Source: Priapulus caudatus
Taxonomy: Eukaryota; Priapulida; Priapulimorpha; Priapulimorphida; Priapulidae
Direction of reading: 5' to 3'
DNA: 27,410 bases
Assembly (NCBI RefSeq): GCF_000485595.1
Contig: NW_014578217.1
Location: 5,262-32,671, forward strand
Position 1 is the first letter of the stretch. Each line of letters starts with the position of its first letter. Both the position numbers and the translations under genes were made by a program. Under the pieces are notes generated by a model that saw nothing but the letters and a program-made list of their open reading frames with translations, was not told the DNA's origin and did no database searches. Of the stretch, positions 26,877 to 27,410 are shown piece after piece.

Positions 26877-27410
26877 GCTAGAGGCGAAGACGGAGCTGCC
26901 GCGGGGGAATGCGCGGGGACGGACGGCGTGGGAGGAAGCGCGCGGCGGGCGGCGGGGCCGGAGGACGCGGCGCCAAAAAGCGAACGCACGAAGCGAAGAT
27001 GCGTCTGGCACAAAAGCGCCGGTGGAGCACCAGCACGAGAACACGCCAATAGCCGCTCGAGCCGACCGGGCGGCGGCCGGACAGACGAACGAAAACACGG
27101 TGCCGCCAGCCCGTCGAGAAGACCGCCGCCAGGCGGCCCGCGCCGGCGGAAGCGGGTGCGGAGGCCGCCAGGCCGGGGTCGCCTAACGGTCCGCTGGGTT
27201 CGCATCGTGACCTACCACTACGATCCTCTCCCGAGCAGAGCCGGACAGGACGAGAACCGAAGCCTGCCCAAACGCGCCGGGGACATGGAGGGGGCAGGGC
27301 GCCACCTCGTCAGGAGAAAACGCGAGGACGACGACGCGCAGAGGTCTCAAAAGAAGCTGTCGCGGTCGGCCCGCGTGGTCCGCCACGATCACGCCCGCCG
27401 TCGCCGCGCG
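26877..27410 (+). other. GC-rich right edge with Arg-rich open frame, identity unknown
   Basis: One plus-strand frame is open from 26877 to the window end (178 codons), with Arg-rich patches (RRRKRVRRPPGRGRL near 27144-27187) and RRKREDDDAQRSQKK (27318-27362). The first in-frame ATG is at 27285. Opposite-strand frames are also open, as expected at this GC content, and a minus-strand AATAAA lies at 26674. I cannot choose a strand or name a product. Confidence 0.2.

Overview
This is invertebrate animal genomic DNA. It carries multi-exon genes with GT-AG splice sites, a DOT1L-type gene with the metazoan C-terminal motifs, an NSD-type SET gene with four PHD fingers, a CR1/L2-type LINE fragment, two short terminal-inverted-repeat transposons and many micro- and minisatellites. 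The phylum cannot be named from the window alone. Coding exons are very GC-rich at third positions, while the surrounding DNA is AT-rich or simple-sequence.

Layout: (1) 1-1.55 kb holds a decayed mobile-element reading frame whose present stop codon is supplied by an inserted hAT-like MITE. (2) 2.1-5.1 kb holds four consecutive phase-compatible exons of the non-catalytic C-terminal half of DOT1L (H3K79 methyltransferase); the catalytic domain must lie left of the window. (3) 5.1-6.4 kb holds CGATAC-rich DNA, a 31-bp satellite and a second TIR element. (4) 6433-11791 and 11817-17057 are two error-ridden versions of one ~5.3 kb segment on either side of exactly 25 Ns. Their boundaries are reciprocal, so this is most likely an unmerged gap fill and not a biological duplication. 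The segment carries a Ser/Pro- and Gln-rich exon that probably ends DOT1L, a poly(A) signal, minisatellites, a cluster of CTCF-like GCGCCCCCTA motifs and a TATA-containing promoter-like stretch.

(5) 17.06-18.5 kb is non-coding, with microsatellites, a tRNA-derived sequence and paired nuclear-receptor half-sites. (6) 18.5-23.48 kb is a three-fold tandem array. Each unit has a 45-nt ATG exon-like segment with a donor, then a long polypyrimidine minisatellite; the first two units end in a 39-nt exon-like cassette and AATAAA, while in the third the tract runs directly into the NSD acceptor. A truncated LINE interrupts unit 2. (7) 23480-25672 is one large phase-0 terminal exon coding PHD1-4, PWWP, AWS, SET and post-SET of an NSD-family H3K36 methyltransferase. 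(8) 25.67-27.41 kb is downstream AT-rich DNA followed by a GC-rich edge of unknown identity.

The two genes place an H3K79 and an H3K36 methyltransferase head to tail on the same strand. The most intriguing structure is the triplicated array of phase-compatible mini-exons in front of the NSD catalytic exon. The most important caution is the probable false duplication around the gap: the true locus is probably about 5.3 kb shorter.
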